In this document: positions 26,657-35,625 of the stretch, one piece after another
Layout: each line of letters begins with the position of its first letter
Numbering within the stretch: the stretch's first letter is position 1
Source of the DNA: Salinigranum halophilum
GTDB taxonomy: Archaea > Halobacteriota > Halobacteria > Halobacteriales > Haloferacaceae
NCBI RefSeq assembly: GCF_007004735.1
Contig: NZ_SSNL01000003.1
Span: forward strand, 496,001 to 560,000
Length of the DNA stretch: 64,000 bases
Reading direction: 5' to 3'
Translations under genes and position numbers: made by a program
Notes under the pieces: model-generated
Databases searched by the model: none
What the model was told of the DNA's origin: nothing
What the model saw: only the letters and a program-made list of their open reading frames with translations

Positions 26657-28150
26657 CTGCTCTGCGGTCCGGATGCGGACGCTCACCGGCCGCTTGACGA
26701 ACTCGCCGAGCGAGCGCCCGACGACGTGCTCGGTGCCGCGCTGGGCGGCCACGTCGAGGAGCCGCTGTGTCACCTCGCCGTCGACGAACACCGCGTAGGG
26801 GGGCTGCTCGGCGTCCTTGAGGAGGTCGAACGCCTCCCCGGCCGGTCCCGACGTGACCACGCGGAACGCGTCGTCTGTCAGGCACGCCTGGTCGGTCTCC
26901 GCCGCGATGACGTCGCGCGCGACGCCACGGAGCGTCCCGACATCCTCGTCGCCTCCGACCGCCCGCTCGCCGTCGGCCGCGCCGGCAGGGGCGTCGGTCG
27001 TGTCGGCGTCCGGTTCCCCTGCGTCGGCGTCAGTGTCCGTGTCAGCGTCGGCGTCCTCCTCGCTTCCCCGCTCCGCGTCGGTCTCGTCGACGGAATCGGA
27101 GGCGACAGTCGGAGCCGTCCGTCCCTCCGCGCCCGACGTGACGACCGCCCCGGCCCCATCGGTCTCGGCGACCGTCGGTGCCGACGCGTCGTCGGTCTCG
27201 GAGCCGGAGTCGCCGGCGTGGTCGCTCTCGGTGTCGCCGTCCGCCGTCGGCTCGGTGTCGGCCGCATCCCCGTCGGTCGGTTCCGATTCGGCCGCGTCGC
27301 CGCCCGAGAGCGCATCGATGACCGCGTCCGCGCCGTCCTCACCGCCCGTCGCGAACGTCTCGTACGGGACCTTGTCACGGAGCGCCGACATGACCGCCGT
27401 GCGGTCGAGGTCCTCGACGGACTTCGCGCTCGGGGCGAACGCGACGTAGTCGACGTTGCCGACCTGCACGAGTTCCCGCAGGATGAGTTCGCCGCCGCGG
27501 TCGCCGTCGAGGAAGGCGGTGACCGTCCGGTGCTGGGTGAGGTCCGCCACGGCGTCGGGGACGTTCGTTCCCTCGACGGCGATGGCGTTCTTGATGCCGT
27601 ACTTGAGCAGCGTGAGGACGTCCGACCGTCCCTCGACGACGACGATGGCGTCGGAGTCGACGACGTTGGGACCGGCGGGTAACCCCTCGTACTCGGTGAT
27701 GTCCTCGACGCGGACGCTCTCGCGGACCTCGTCGAGTATCTCCGTGGAGGTCATGATACTCTCGCTGAACGACTCGGCGAGGAGCTCTTTCGCCCGCTCG
27801 ACGACCTCCCGGCGCTTGGCCTCGCGGACGTCTTCGATGTCGGTGACGCGGACCTCCGACCGGCAGGGGCCGACTCTGGTGATCGTCTCGAGGGAGGCGG
27901 CGAGAATCGACGTCTCGACGCGGTCGAGGCTCGTGGCGATGGTGACGTGGCCGAACGACTGGCCCCCCTCGCTCTCGATTTCGACGTCGATTCGCCCGAC
28001 CTTCGACGCTTGCTGGAGGTCCCTGAGGTCGAGTTCGTCGCCGAGCAGTCCCTCTGTCTGTCCGAAGATGGCACCGACGACGTCGCTCCGCTCGACGATG
28101 CCGTCGGTCGTGATGGCCGCGTGAATGAGATATTTGGCTGTGTCGTCCAT
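26627..28150 (-). CDS. dnaG: archaeal DnaG-type primase with long acidic linker
   Basis: 507 aa. Archaeal DnaG (TOPRIM): [20 protein letters not shown] with Glu173, then FLDGDRGGE with Asp215 and Asp217. Associates with the exosome and may make primers. Residues about 284-402 are an Asp/Glu/Thr/Ser/Ala-rich low-complexity linker before the conserved C-terminal domain ([15 protein letters not shown] ... [20 protein letters not shown]). The linker is long even for halophiles. ATG at 28150. Confidence 0.94.
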   Translation of the reverse strand: MDDTAKYLIHAAITTDGIVERSDVVGAIFGQTEGLLGDELDLRDLQQASKVGRIDVEIESEGGQSFGHVTIATSLDRVETSILAASLETITRVGPCRSEVRVTDIEDVREAKRREVVERAKELLAESFSESIMTSTEILDEVRESVRVEDITEYEGLPAGPNVVDSDAIVVVEGRSDVLTLLKYGIKNAIAVEGTNVPDAVADLTQHRTVTAFLDGDRGGELILRELVQVGNVDYVAFAPSAKSVEDLDRTAVMSALRDKVPYETFATGGEDGADAVIDALSGGDAAESEPTDGDAADTEPTADGDTESDHAGDSGSETDDASAPTVAETDGAGAVVTSGAEGRTAPTVASDSVDETDAERGSEEDADADTDTDADAGEPDADTTDAPAGAADGERAVGGDEDVGTLRGVARDVIAAETDQACLTDDAFRVVTSGPAGEAFDLLKDAEQPPYAVFVDGEVTQRLLDVAAQRGTEHVVGRSLGEFVKRPVSVRIRTAEQLLGARPAGE

Positions 28151-28263
28151 GGCTACTGTCGCGTGGTGAAGCTGCCTCCGGGTGGAGGCGATGATGGTGA
28201 TGGTGACGAGGCCGCGGTCGGTTCCACGGCTGACTGAATACTAGCCGCTCAGCGTGGAAATAC

Positions 28264-29001
28264 CTATCGTGCTTCTGACGGCTCCCGTTCGAGCCACACC
28301 GCCGCTTCACGCACTGTCCTGACCGGTTCCGCGGGGTCGTCGTGCTCGAACACGACCCACTCGACGTCCGCTTCCGCGGCGGCCGCCAGCACTCCCGCGA
28401 GGTCGACGTCTCCGGCGCCGAGGTCGACGGGGACGCCCCCACGCGGGGCGTCGCTCTCGACGCGGACGTCCTTCAGGTGGACCAGAGGGATGCGCGCGCC
28501 GAACCGCTCGAGGAGCGACACCGGGTCCGCGCCAGCGGCCGTCGCCCAGCCGACGTCGAGTTCGAAGCCCAGCCGCGTCGTGGCGGCGACGACCCGTTCG
28601 AACGGCGTCTCTTCGCTCTCCTCGATGCTACCGAACTCGAACTCGTGGTTGTGGTACAGCAGCCGCCCGCCGGCTGCTTCGACCCTGCCGGCGAGCGCGT
28701 CGAGTCGCGCGGCGGTCCCCTCGACCGCCGTCGGCGCGAACGCTGCCTCGTCGACGATGGGGACGACGACGGTGTCCGTCCCGACGGCCTGCACCTGTTC
28801 GACGACGCCGCCGGGGTCCGCGTCGATCACTCCGACGCCGACGTGGACCGCCGGGACGCCGAGGCCGAGTGCCGCGCAGTCGGTCGAACGCTCGGACAGA
28901 CCGACGGGTTCGACACCCTCGAAGCCCGCGTCGGCGACCGGCCGACAGCGTTCTGTCAGGGGGAGCGACCGGAGGGTGTAGAGCTGTGTCGCATACTGCA
29001 T
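28264..29001 (-). CDS. sugar phosphate isomerase/epimerase (xylose isomerase-like TIM barrel)
   Basis: 245 aa AP-endonuclease-2/IolE-type barrel. Motifs: QLYTLRSLPL start, LLYHNHEFEFG (His-Glu), ELDVGWATAAGADP (metal Asp) and LVHLKDVRV, EWVVFEHDDP. The likely substrate is a sugar or inositol derivative. The ATG at 29001 gives the conserved MQYATQLYTLR start. Divergent from the DUF3311/SSS transporter operon, which may supply the substrate. Confidence 0.85.
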   Translation of the reverse strand: MQYATQLYTLRSLPLTERCRPVADAGFEGVEPVGLSERSTDCAALGLGVPAVHVGVGVIDADPGGVVEQVQAVGTDTVVVPIVDEAAFAPTAVEGTAARLDALAGRVEAAGGRLLYHNHEFEFGSIEESEETPFERVVAATTRLGFELDVGWATAAGADPVSLLERFGARIPLVHLKDVRVESDAPRGGVPVDLGAGDVDLAGVLAAAAEADVEWVVFEHDDPAEPVRTVREAAVWLEREPSEAR

Positions 29002-29158
29002 GCGGGTGGGTTTCTCACCGCCGACAAAAAGCGACGGTTCTCGTCGTTCCTCCACCGTCGGGCCGCTCACACCCTCGTCTCGCCCCTTTCCTCGTCTCTC
29101 CACGTCTTTCAGGTGTCTCGCACCCTATGAATCTCCCAATTCGCTCAACCGGATAGTG

Positions 29159-29177
29159 TGAAGAAAATCTTTCTTCA
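29159..29177. promoter_or_regulatory. 8-bp perfect inverted repeat, operator candidate
   Basis: TGAAGAAA-ATC-TTTCTTCA sits 62-80 bases upstream of the DUF3311 gene in the divergent region with the sugar isomerase. Shape and location fit a dimeric repressor site; regulator unknown. Confidence 0.45.
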
Positions 29178-29238
29178 ATACTCCACACCGAATTAGAAAC
29201 AACAACCTTTAGGTGCAACTGACGATTATCTGCTCTGT

Positions 29239-29454
29239 ATGAGCCGACCGAGAACGGATTACCTCTGGATACCGGTCTTCGCGCTCCTCGTGGTCGGAGC
29301 GATTCCGTGGTTCCTGTGGGGCGATGCGACTGTCGTCGCCGGGCTTCCCGTGTGGCTGTGGTGGCACATCGGCTGGATGGCCCTCGCCGCGTGCACCTTC
29401 GCGCTGTTCACCCGTGGGGCGTGGGACCGCGGGATGGGGGTGCGACATGGCTGA
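29239..29454 (+). CDS. DUF3311 small membrane protein, SSS symporter partner
   Basis: 71 aa with two membrane helices (about 10-28 and 36-57) and the AIPWFLWGD / WWHIGWM pattern of DUF3311. Such genes precede sodium:solute symporters of the pantothenate-like branch and are thought to be accessory subunits. Overlaps the symporter ATG by eight bases. Confidence 0.85.
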   Translation: MSRPRTDYLWIPVFALLVVGAIPWFLWGDATVVAGLPVWLWWHIGWMALAACTFALFTRGAWDRGMGVRHG

Positions 29455-30946
29455 CCTCGGCCTCTCGCTCGGCATCGTCGGGGCGTATCTCGTCCTCGCG
29501 CTGGGTATCGGCCTCCTCGCGTACCGACTGACGAGTAACGAGGCCGAGGACTACTACCTCGCCTCGCGGTCGATGGGGACCGTCGTCCTGCTCTTCACCA
29601 CGTTCGCGACGCTGCTCTCCGCGTTCACCTTCTTCGGCGGCCCGAACCTCGCCTACGGTGCCGGCCCCGAGTGGATTCTCGTGATGGGACTCATGGACGG
29701 CATCCTCTTCGCCATCCTCTGGTACGTCGTCGGCTACAAGCAGTGGCTCGTCGGCCGAACGTTCGGCTACGTTACCCTCGGCGAGATGCTCGGCGACCGC
29801 TTCGGCTCGACGACGCTCCGTGCCCTGGTCGCCGGCGTCTCGCTCTTCTGGCTCTTCCCGTACGTGATGCTTCAGCAGGTCGGCGGCGGGCAGGCGCTCG
29901 TCGGCCTCACCGACGGTGCCGTCCCCTACTGGGCCGGCGCGGCGCTCATCACGGTGTTCATGATACTCTACGTGGTCGTCGCCGGCCTCCGAGGCGTCGC
30001 GTGGACCGACACCCTCCAGGGCGTGTTCATGCTCGGCGTCGTCTGGGTCGCTGCGGCGTGGGTCGTCACCGGTGCTGGCGGCCTCTCGGCCGTCGGAGCG
30101 CAACTGGCGACCGAGAAGCCCGACTTCGTCGCGCTGGGCGGGGGACTGTACTCCGTCCAGTGGATGATCGCGAGCGCCGTCACCATCGCGTTCGGCGTCA
30201 CGATGTTCCCGCAGATCAACCAGCGGTTCTTCGTCGCAAGGGACGACCGCGTGCTGAAGCGCTCGTTCGCGCTGTGGCCCGTGCTCGTTCTTCTCCTCTT
30301 CGTCCCCGCCTTCCTGCTCGGGTCGTGGGCTGCCGGCCTCGGGGTCGCGGTGCCGGAGGGTGGGAACGTCATCCCGGCCCTCCTGAACGAGTACACGCCC
30401 GCGTGGTTCGCCGCGCTCGTCATCGCCGGGGCGATGGCCGCGATGATGTCCTCGTCGGATTCGATGCTCCTCTCGGGGTCGTCGTACCTGACCCGGGACC
30501 TCTACCGCCCACTTTTGAACCCCGACGCCTCGGAGACGAAGGAGGGGTGGGTGGCCCGACTCGGCGTCGTCGCCTTCGCCGTACTCTCGTTCGTCGCGTC
30601 GCTGTTCGTCGCCGGTGGGGCCGGCGGGGGCGGCTTTGACCTCCTCGTCAGCATCGGCGACACCGCCTTCGGCGGCTACGCCCAGCTCGCGCTCCCGGTG
30701 ATGGTCGCGCTCTACTGGGCGCGGACCACCCGGTTGGGGATGATCGCGGGTATCCTCGGCTCGCAGGCGTTCTACCTCGCACACGTCTTCGGCTCGCTCC
30801 CCGCGACGTATCTCGGGTGGGACTACGCCCTCTACGGGATGGCGCTCTCGCTCGTCCTGACCGTCGGCGTCTCGCTCGTGACGACGGCCGCCCCGGAAGA
30901 GAAGGCCGCGCGGTTCACTGACAGCGACGCGCTCCAGGCCGACTGA
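29447..30946 (+). CDS. sodium:solute symporter family (SSS) transporter
   Basis: 499 aa with about 13 membrane helices. SSS family hallmarks include the N-terminal YLASRSMGTVVLLFTTFATLLSAFTFFGGP and the Na+-site helix AGAMAAMMSSSDSMLLSGSSYLTRDLY. Imports an organic solute with Na+; the substrate is unknown. The start ATG at 29447 overlaps the end of the DUF3311 gene. The operon is divergent from a sugar isomerase gene. Confidence 0.92.
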   Translation: MADLGLSLGIVGAYLVLALGIGLLAYRLTSNEAEDYYLASRSMGTVVLLFTTFATLLSAFTFFGGPNLAYGAGPEWILVMGLMDGILFAILWYVVGYKQWLVGRTFGYVTLGEMLGDRFGSTTLRALVAGVSLFWLFPYVMLQQVGGGQALVGLTDGAVPYWAGAALITVFMILYVVVAGLRGVAWTDTLQGVFMLGVVWVAAAWVVTGAGGLSAVGAQLATEKPDFVALGGGLYSVQWMIASAVTIAFGVTMFPQINQRFFVARDDRVLKRSFALWPVLVLLLFVPAFLLGSWAAGLGVAVPEGGNVIPALLNEYTPAWFAALVIAGAMAAMMSSSDSMLLSGSSYLTRDLYRPLLNPDASETKEGWVARLGVVAFAVLSFVASLFVAGGAGGGGFDLLVSIGDTAFGGYAQLALPVMVALYWARTTRLGMIAGILGSQAFYLAHVFGSLPATYLGWDYALYGMALSLVLTVGVSLVTTAAPEEKAARFTDSDALQAD

Positions 30947-30981
30947 GTCGCCACCCGACGAACACCCGTTCTCGCCGGTAG

Positions 30982-31094
30982 CTACAGTAGACTTTGAAAC
31001 TCTTCGCAGCCGATTGCGTCGCTCTGGCCGTCCCAACGGGTTCACAATAGGCCCTGGCAATCGAGTGAGTGGATTCTTTCAAAGTCTACTATAG
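30982..31094. mobile_element. 113-bp MITE-like element with 18-bp terminal inverted repeats
   Basis: Left end CTACAGTAGACTTTGAAA (30982-30999) and right end, read inverted, CTATAGTAGACTTTGAAA (31077-31094) match at 17 of 18 positions. Interior of about 77 bases is non-coding. There is no transposase in the window. It lies between the symporter stop and the PPOX gene. Confidence 0.7.
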
Positions 31095-31097
31095 AAA
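31090..31097 (+). promoter_or_regulatory. TATA-like box of PPOX gene, at the right end of the MITE
   Basis: TATAGAAA lies 24-31 bases upstream of the ATG at 31121 and straddles the terminal repeat of the element, which may therefore supply the promoter. Position-based inference. Confidence 0.4.
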
Positions 31098-31120
31098 ATG
31101 TCACCACGAGTTTATTTCAC

Positions 31121-31519
31121 ATGGCGCAGCTACCCGATGACGTCCACGACCTCTTCGAGAAGGCCACGTTCGCGCACTTCGCGACGATGACGCCGATGGG
31201 TTACCCGCACGTCACCCCCGTCTGGGTCGACTACGACGCCGAGACGGGTCACCTCCTGATCAACACCGAACGCGAGCGCCGCAAGACGAAGAACGTCGAG
31301 GCCAACCCCAAGGTGGGGGTCAGCATGGTCGACCCCGACAACCCCTATCGCTTCCTCTCGGTGTTCGGCGACGTGGACGAGGTCACGACCGACGGCGCAC
31401 GCGACCACATCGACGCTCTCGCCAAGCGATACATGGGCGAAGACGAGTATCCGAACCCCATCCAGTCCGAACGCGTCATCCTCAAAATCGCGCCAGAACG
31501 CGTCTACACCGGCCCCTGA
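31121..31519 (+). CDS. PPOX-class F420-dependent oxidoreductase
   Basis: 132 aa split-barrel flavin/F420-binding fold. Pattern ATFAHFATMTPMGYPHVTPVWVDYD, then LLINTERERRKTKNVEANPKV and ERVILKIAPERVY. Haloarchaea use F420 in such enzymes; the substrate is unknown. Full family length. Confidence 0.85.
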   Translation: MAQLPDDVHDLFEKATFAHFATMTPMGYPHVTPVWVDYDAETGHLLINTERERRKTKNVEANPKVGVSMVDPDNPYRFLSVFGDVDEVTTDGARDHIDALAKRYMGEDEYPNPIQSERVILKIAPERVYTGP

Positions 31520-31576
31520 CCTGCCCGACGGGCTAGCGGTTCGAAGGGGCTTTGTCCGTCGCGCCCAACACCGGGT

Positions 31577-32392
31577 ATGAACGAATCGGGCTTCTCGGGA
31601 CTGCTCGACCAGGAGACGCTCGCGGCACGCGTCGAGGCCGGCGACGCGCCCGACTGGGTCGCCGCCCACTGGACCTCGTTCCGCGACGGCCTCCTCGGGG
31701 AGCGAAACGGTTCCCCCTTTCCCTGTTTCTTCGGCGTCGAATCCGTCGAGAAGGGGTGGCCGCTCTACTCGGCGGTGGAGTCGGTCACCGACAAGGACGC
31801 GCTGCTCGCCTTCCGCGACACCCTCCTCGAGTATCTCGCGACCTACGACGACCACGCGCCGAGCGCCTCGTTCGTCGTCTTCTTCAAGCCCGACGCGGCC
31901 GAGACCGAGTCCGAATATCACGAACGCCTCTGGCACGTCCTGCAGTTCCTCCACGTCCACGACCCCGAGCCGTGGCCCGACGACATCCCGACCGACCCCG
32001 ACGACCCACACTGGGAGTTCTGCTTCGGCGGCGAACCGATGTTCCCGACCTGTCGTGCGCCCTTCTACGGCGAGCGCAAGAGCCGGTACTGCCCCGTGGG
32101 GCTCGAAATCACGTTCCAGCCCCGGCAGTTGTTCGACGGGATTACCCACGACACGGACGCGGGACAGCGCGCCCGCGACGTCATCCAGGGTCGCCTCTCC
32201 GACTACGACGGCGTCTGCCCCCACGCCGACCTCGGCGACTGGGGCGTCGAGGGCGACCGCGAGTGGGTCCAGTACATGCTCTCGGCGAACGACGAACAGT
32301 TCCCCGACGAGTGCCCGCTCACCATCTCCCGCGAGCATCCGAAGGCCGTCTCGACGCCGCTCGACGCGGGACCCGAGACGGCGGCGGACTGA
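31577..32392 (+). CDS. YqcI/YcgG-family protein, possible heme enzyme
   Basis: 271 aa. Conserved pieces of the YqcI/YcgG family: [13 protein letters not shown] near residue 48, [29 protein letters not shown] and [14 protein letters not shown]. Some family members (GntA) are heme-dependent N-hydroxylases; whether this one is cannot be judged. Stop codon overlaps closely with the start of the following isochorismatase gene (2 bases apart). Confidence 0.8.
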   Translation: MNESGFSGLLDQETLAARVEAGDAPDWVAAHWTSFRDGLLGERNGSPFPCFFGVESVEKGWPLYSAVESVTDKDALLAFRDTLLEYLATYDDHAPSASFVVFFKPDAAETESEYHERLWHVLQFLHVHDPEPWPDDIPTDPDDPHWEFCFGGEPMFPTCRAPFYGERKSRYCPVGLEITFQPRQLFDGITHDTDAGQRARDVIQGRLSDYDGVCPHADLGDWGVEGDREWVQYMLSANDEQFPDECPLTISREHPKAVSTPLDAGPETAAD

Positions 32393-32394
32393 CG

Positions 32395-32961
32395 ATGTCG
32401 CTCTCGCTTCCCGCCGCCCCCGTTCTGCTCCTCGTCGACCTCCAGACGGGCTTCGACGACCCCCGCTGGGGGGAGCGGAACAACCCCGACGCGGAGGCCC
32501 AGACCGCTCGGTTGCTCGACGCGTGGCGCTCGGCGGAACTGCCGGTCGTCCACGTGCGCCACGACTCGACCGAGGAGAACTCCCCCCTGCGTGGTGATTC
32601 CCCCGGCTTCGCGTGGAAACCCGACCTCGAACCCCGCGCGGGCGAGCAGACGTTCGTCAAGCGGGTCAACAGCGCCTTCGTCGGGACCGAACTAGAACAG
32701 TGGCTCCGAGCGCACGGCCACGAGAGCGTCGTCGTCGTCGGTCTCACGACCGACCACTGTATCTCGACGACGACGCGGATGGCCGAGAACCTGGGCTTCT
32801 CGCCCGTGGTGGTGAGCGACGCGACGGCGACCCACGAGCGTGAACTCGACGGCGAGACGTTCGACGCCGACCTGGTACACCGGACGGCGCTGGCACACCT
32901 CTCGGGGGAGTTCGCCGACGTGGCGACGACTGACGACGTGTTGACGGCGCTGGAGGGATGA
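32395..32961 (+). CDS. isochorismatase-like cysteine hydrolase
   Basis: 188 aa. The catalytic triad is visible: Asp in [10 protein letters not shown] (about residue 15), Lys in [11 protein letters not shown], and Cys in [11 protein letters not shown]. Nicotinamidase or another amidase is possible. Starts two bases after the YqcI/YcgG gene, so it belongs to the same operon. Confidence 0.88.
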   Translation: MSLSLPAAPVLLLVDLQTGFDDPRWGERNNPDAEAQTARLLDAWRSAELPVVHVRHDSTEENSPLRGDSPGFAWKPDLEPRAGEQTFVKRVNSAFVGTELEQWLRAHGHESVVVVGLTTDHCISTTTRMAENLGFSPVVVSDATATHERELDGETFDADLVHRTALAHLSGEFADVATTDDVLTALEG

Positions 32962-33099
32962 GACGGATTCGGTAGCTGGACCGGTGACGGTGGCGTGTGA
33001 CGGCGTGGCCTCCGTGCCGCGCCGACACCGCGTGCGGGCCGACTGAGTGACCGAGTGAAACGAGGGAACGACGGAATCGGCTGGGGAGGCCTTCGTGAA

Positions 33100-33386
33100 C
33101 GAACGGCTCGAAGCGACTCTGCCGCTTCGGTGACTGCGGTTTCACCGCCCTGGCGGCTCAGCTCTCTGTTAGAGTGGGCGCGCGATTTTAGCGGGTCCAT
33201 TTCGGAACCTGGAACGCCCACAATTGAGCCGCAGTCGGGACACTGGAACTCGTCGTCGGGGCCTGCTAGGTAGCTCTGATTGACCACACGTACCTCTCCA
33301 CAGACGGGACAAGGTTCTTCATCGTGTTCTCTGACTGGTTCGAGCGTGTGCTGGCCGACTTCTTCTGAAATTTCAGGCGACGCACA
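33100..33386 (-). pseudogene. relic of a zinc-ribbon protein
   Basis: In one minus-strand frame the sequence reads ...EEVGQHTLEPVREHDEEP, then CPVCGEV and, 20 residues later, FQCPDCGSIVGVPGSEMDP: two CPxC knuckles of a zinc ribbon. An in-frame TAG lies at 33387-33389. No ATG, GTG or TTG occurs between that stop and the first knuckle, so no intact start exists. The downstream side runs into low-quality Arg/Pro-rich sequence. Probably a decayed gene; a small error in the sequence could also explain it. Confidence 0.35.
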
Positions 33387-33536
33387 CTAATCTGTACTGT
33401 TGACACAGATAAATCTGAGAGCACTCGTGTCGCGTATCCCGGTACGAAGTCGCCCTCGTCGTCCGACAGAAGCCAGTGACGGCGTAGACCCGGACCAATG
33501 TGGATGTACGGTTCAACGGTCAGGAGTCTGGTGGTT

Positions 33537-33542
33537 TTTATA
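33537..33542 (+). promoter_or_regulatory. TATA box of the HFX_2341-like gene
   Basis: TTTATA lies 24-29 bases upstream of the ATG at 33566 in a T-rich stretch; leaderless spacing. Confidence 0.55.
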
Positions 33543-33565
33543 ACTACCACGCCTCCGTACCACGT

Positions 33566-34483
33566 ATGCAGACGCACATCGTCCCGGTGGGGTTCGATTA
33601 CGACCGCCTCATCGCGCCGCTCATCCGGGACCAGTTCGACGTCGACCGCGTCGTCCTCCTCGAAGGGGCCGTCGGGAGCGAGGCGAACGTCGAGTACTCG
33701 CGTCACCTCTCGAAGAAACTCGAGAAGGACTTCCAGAACCTCCTCGGTGCCGAAACGGAGCGTGTCGTCGTCGACGACGTCTACGACTACGACGCGGCGT
33801 TCGAGCAGGCGTACGCGCTCATCAACGCCGAACTCGACACCGGCGCGGAGGTGTGGGTGAACGTCAGCGCCATGCCGCGGCCCGTCTCCTTCGCGTTCGC
33901 GACGGCCGCCCACTCCATCATGGTCGAGCGCCAGGAGGACCGCGAGCGAATCCACACCTACTACACGGCCCCGGAGAAGTACCTCGAGACCGAACTCGCC
34001 GAGGAACTCCGCGCGGGCAGGGACCTCCTCGCCGAACTGCTCGACGACGCGGACGAGGCGAGCGACGTCACCGTCGACGTCGCCCGCGAGCGGGTCGAGG
34101 CGCGCCTCGACGCCGCGTCGAACCTCCTCGAGGAGTTCGACGAGCGCGGGACGACTATCGGCGCAAAGCGCATCGGTGAGAACCACATCGTCGAACTCCC
34201 CGTCGCCTCCTTCTCGAACGTCAAGCCGTTCGAGGAGGTCATCCTGTTCAAACTCGGCGAGCGGGGCGTCTTCGAGTCGGTGTCGGAACTCGCCGAGGCG
34301 CTCGCGGCGGAACTCGACGAGGAGTACACCGACTCCTTCCGGTCGAAGGTCATCTACAACGTCGACCGACTCGGCCCCGGCGGGAAGGGGTACATCGAGC
34401 AGGAAGAGCGTGGGAAGTCATACCGCACCCGGCTCTCGCGCATCGGCGAGCTGTGGGTACGCGCCCACACCGACCGGACCTGA
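33566..34483 (+). CDS. HFX_2341-family regulator: CARF-like domain plus winged helix
   Basis: 305 aa. Residues 1 to about 135 form a Rossmann-like domain (THIVPVGFDYDRLIAPLI, then WVNVSAMPRPVSFAFATAAH, reminiscent of the ligand loop of CARF domains). A helical linker follows (150-205), then a C-terminal winged-helix domain from about 225 to 305 (PFEEVILFKLGERGVFESVSELAEAL). A ligand-responsive transcription factor is likely. No CRISPR genes are near. ATG at 33566 sits at the right distance from a TATA box. Confidence 0.8.
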   Translation: MQTHIVPVGFDYDRLIAPLIRDQFDVDRVVLLEGAVGSEANVEYSRHLSKKLEKDFQNLLGAETERVVVDDVYDYDAAFEQAYALINAELDTGAEVWVNVSAMPRPVSFAFATAAHSIMVERQEDRERIHTYYTAPEKYLETELAEELRAGRDLLAELLDDADEASDVTVDVARERVEARLDAASNLLEEFDERGTTIGAKRIGENHIVELPVASFSNVKPFEEVILFKLGERGVFESVSELAEALAAELDEEYTDSFRSKVIYNVDRLGPGGKGYIEQEERGKSYRTRLSRIGELWVRAHTDRT

Positions 34484-34496
34484 CCGTTCGGCCCGC

Positions 34497-35552
34497 TCAG
34501 AAGTCCAGGCCGACCGGCTCGTCTGCCCGGGGTTCGAGCGGACTCGCCGGCAGCTCCTCGGGGAGCTCCGGGTCGTTGTAGACGCCCGGCGCGACGTCGT
34601 TGGGGCCGTCGGGGTAGCACAGTGAGGCGAGCGCCTGGATGTGCGCGCGCCCGACGTCGAGTTCGAACTGCCCGCCGCCGTACAGCTGTATCCCCTCTCG
34701 CTCGGCGTACGCGAGCGTCTCGAACAGCGATTTGACGGTGCCGAAGCGCGAGGGTTTGATGTTCAGCCAGTTCGGGGGGTACGGGAGCGACTCGACCGAC
34801 TCGACACCGGTGATGGGGAGGTCCCACGAGAGTCGTTCCGTGTGCGCTTCGACGATGGCTGTGGTCTCGTCGACGAGCGCCGGGTCCTCGACGACGGCGT
34901 CGGGGAACCCCTCGAAGACGAGCCGGTAGAGGTCGGCGTCGGGCTCCTGGTCGACCTCGGTCCCCTCGTACTGGCCCTTGATGTCGAGGATTCGGACGGC
35001 ACCCGTCTCGGCGAGTGCGTCGACGATGTCGGGCGTCCAGTCCGTCGTGGGGTCGAGTTTGAACTCGATGTCGGGGACACGGTCGAGTATCGCGTCCACC
35101 CGAGTCGTCGACGGCGGCTCGCCCAGCCGGGTCGACGCGACGAACCGCACGGGGTCGTACTCGCGGCCGACGGCGGAGCCGAGACTCTCGCCGGCCTGTC
35201 GGAGCGCGAGGTCCAGTCCGGCTGATTCGAGGCCCCATCGACGGTAGTGGTGGGCGGTCTCGCGTTCGGGGGCCTTCGTCGGGAAGAGGTCGATGTCGTC
35301 GAGCCGAGCCGAGAACGACGCGACGGTGTACTCGCCGGCGAGGTCGTACCCCGCCGACTCCCACGCGGCCGCGAGCGCGTCGTGGTCTTCCGTGTCGTAC
35401 GTCACGTCCTCGCCGCGGCCCGTCTCGCCCGCTCCAGAGAGGACGAACGTCGTCGACTTCCGGTGGAAGCCGCTGGAGGTGTCGCGCGCGTGCTGGGCGA
35501 TGTCGACTGACTCGACGGTGAGCGGGAGGTCGGCGACCCGTGAGAAGTCCAT
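34497..35552 (-). CDS. enolase-superfamily protein (MenC/OSBS-like)
   Basis: 351 aa with N-terminal capping domain and a barrel. Superfamily positions visible: DIEFKLDP (one Lys, not a KxK pair), ILDIKGQY (metal Asp), VEDPALV (Glu), WLNIKPSRFG (second catalytic Lys) and YGGGQFELDVGR near the end. It resembles o-succinylbenzoate synthase and relatives, but no other men gene is near and the first Lys of the usual pair is Glu, so the reaction is uncertain. Converges with the HFX_2341-like gene. Confidence 0.7.
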   Translation of the reverse strand: MDFSRVADLPLTVESVDIAQHARDTSSGFHRKSTTFVLSGAGETGRGEDVTYDTEDHDALAAAWESAGYDLAGEYTVASFSARLDDIDLFPTKAPERETAHHYRRWGLESAGLDLALRQAGESLGSAVGREYDPVRFVASTRLGEPPSTTRVDAILDRVPDIEFKLDPTTDWTPDIVDALAETGAVRILDIKGQYEGTEVDQEPDADLYRLVFEGFPDAVVEDPALVDETTAIVEAHTERLSWDLPITGVESVESLPYPPNWLNIKPSRFGTVKSLFETLAYAEREGIQLYGGGQFELDVGRAHIQALASLCYPDGPNDVAPGVYNDPELPEELPASPLEPRADEPVGLDF

Positions 35553-35625
35553 ACGTCTCTTATCGCGGGTTCGGGCTTAAAACGTCAGGTGACACACGGG
35601 TTACCGCGGCCGTCCGAGCCTCCGC

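Larger units (their letters stand above)
32962..33565. other. gene-poor 600-base region with relic zinc-ribbon frame and promoter
   Basis: Between the isochorismatase stop and the HFX_2341-like start. It holds the broken zinc-ribbon frame listed separately, a perfect 12-base palindrome CTGAAATTTCAG at 33365-33376, and the downstream promoter. The composition is lower in GC than neighbours from about 33290 onward. Confidence 0.5.

Noticed and set aside
29408-31060. 550-residue minus-strand open frame antisense to the SSS symporter
   Set aside because: Mirror frame; crosses the MITE-like element and has no recognisable domain.
33566-34483. Csa3-like protein as a sign of a CRISPR locus
   Set aside because: No repeats or cas genes are seen within the window; kept only as a CARF-like regulator.
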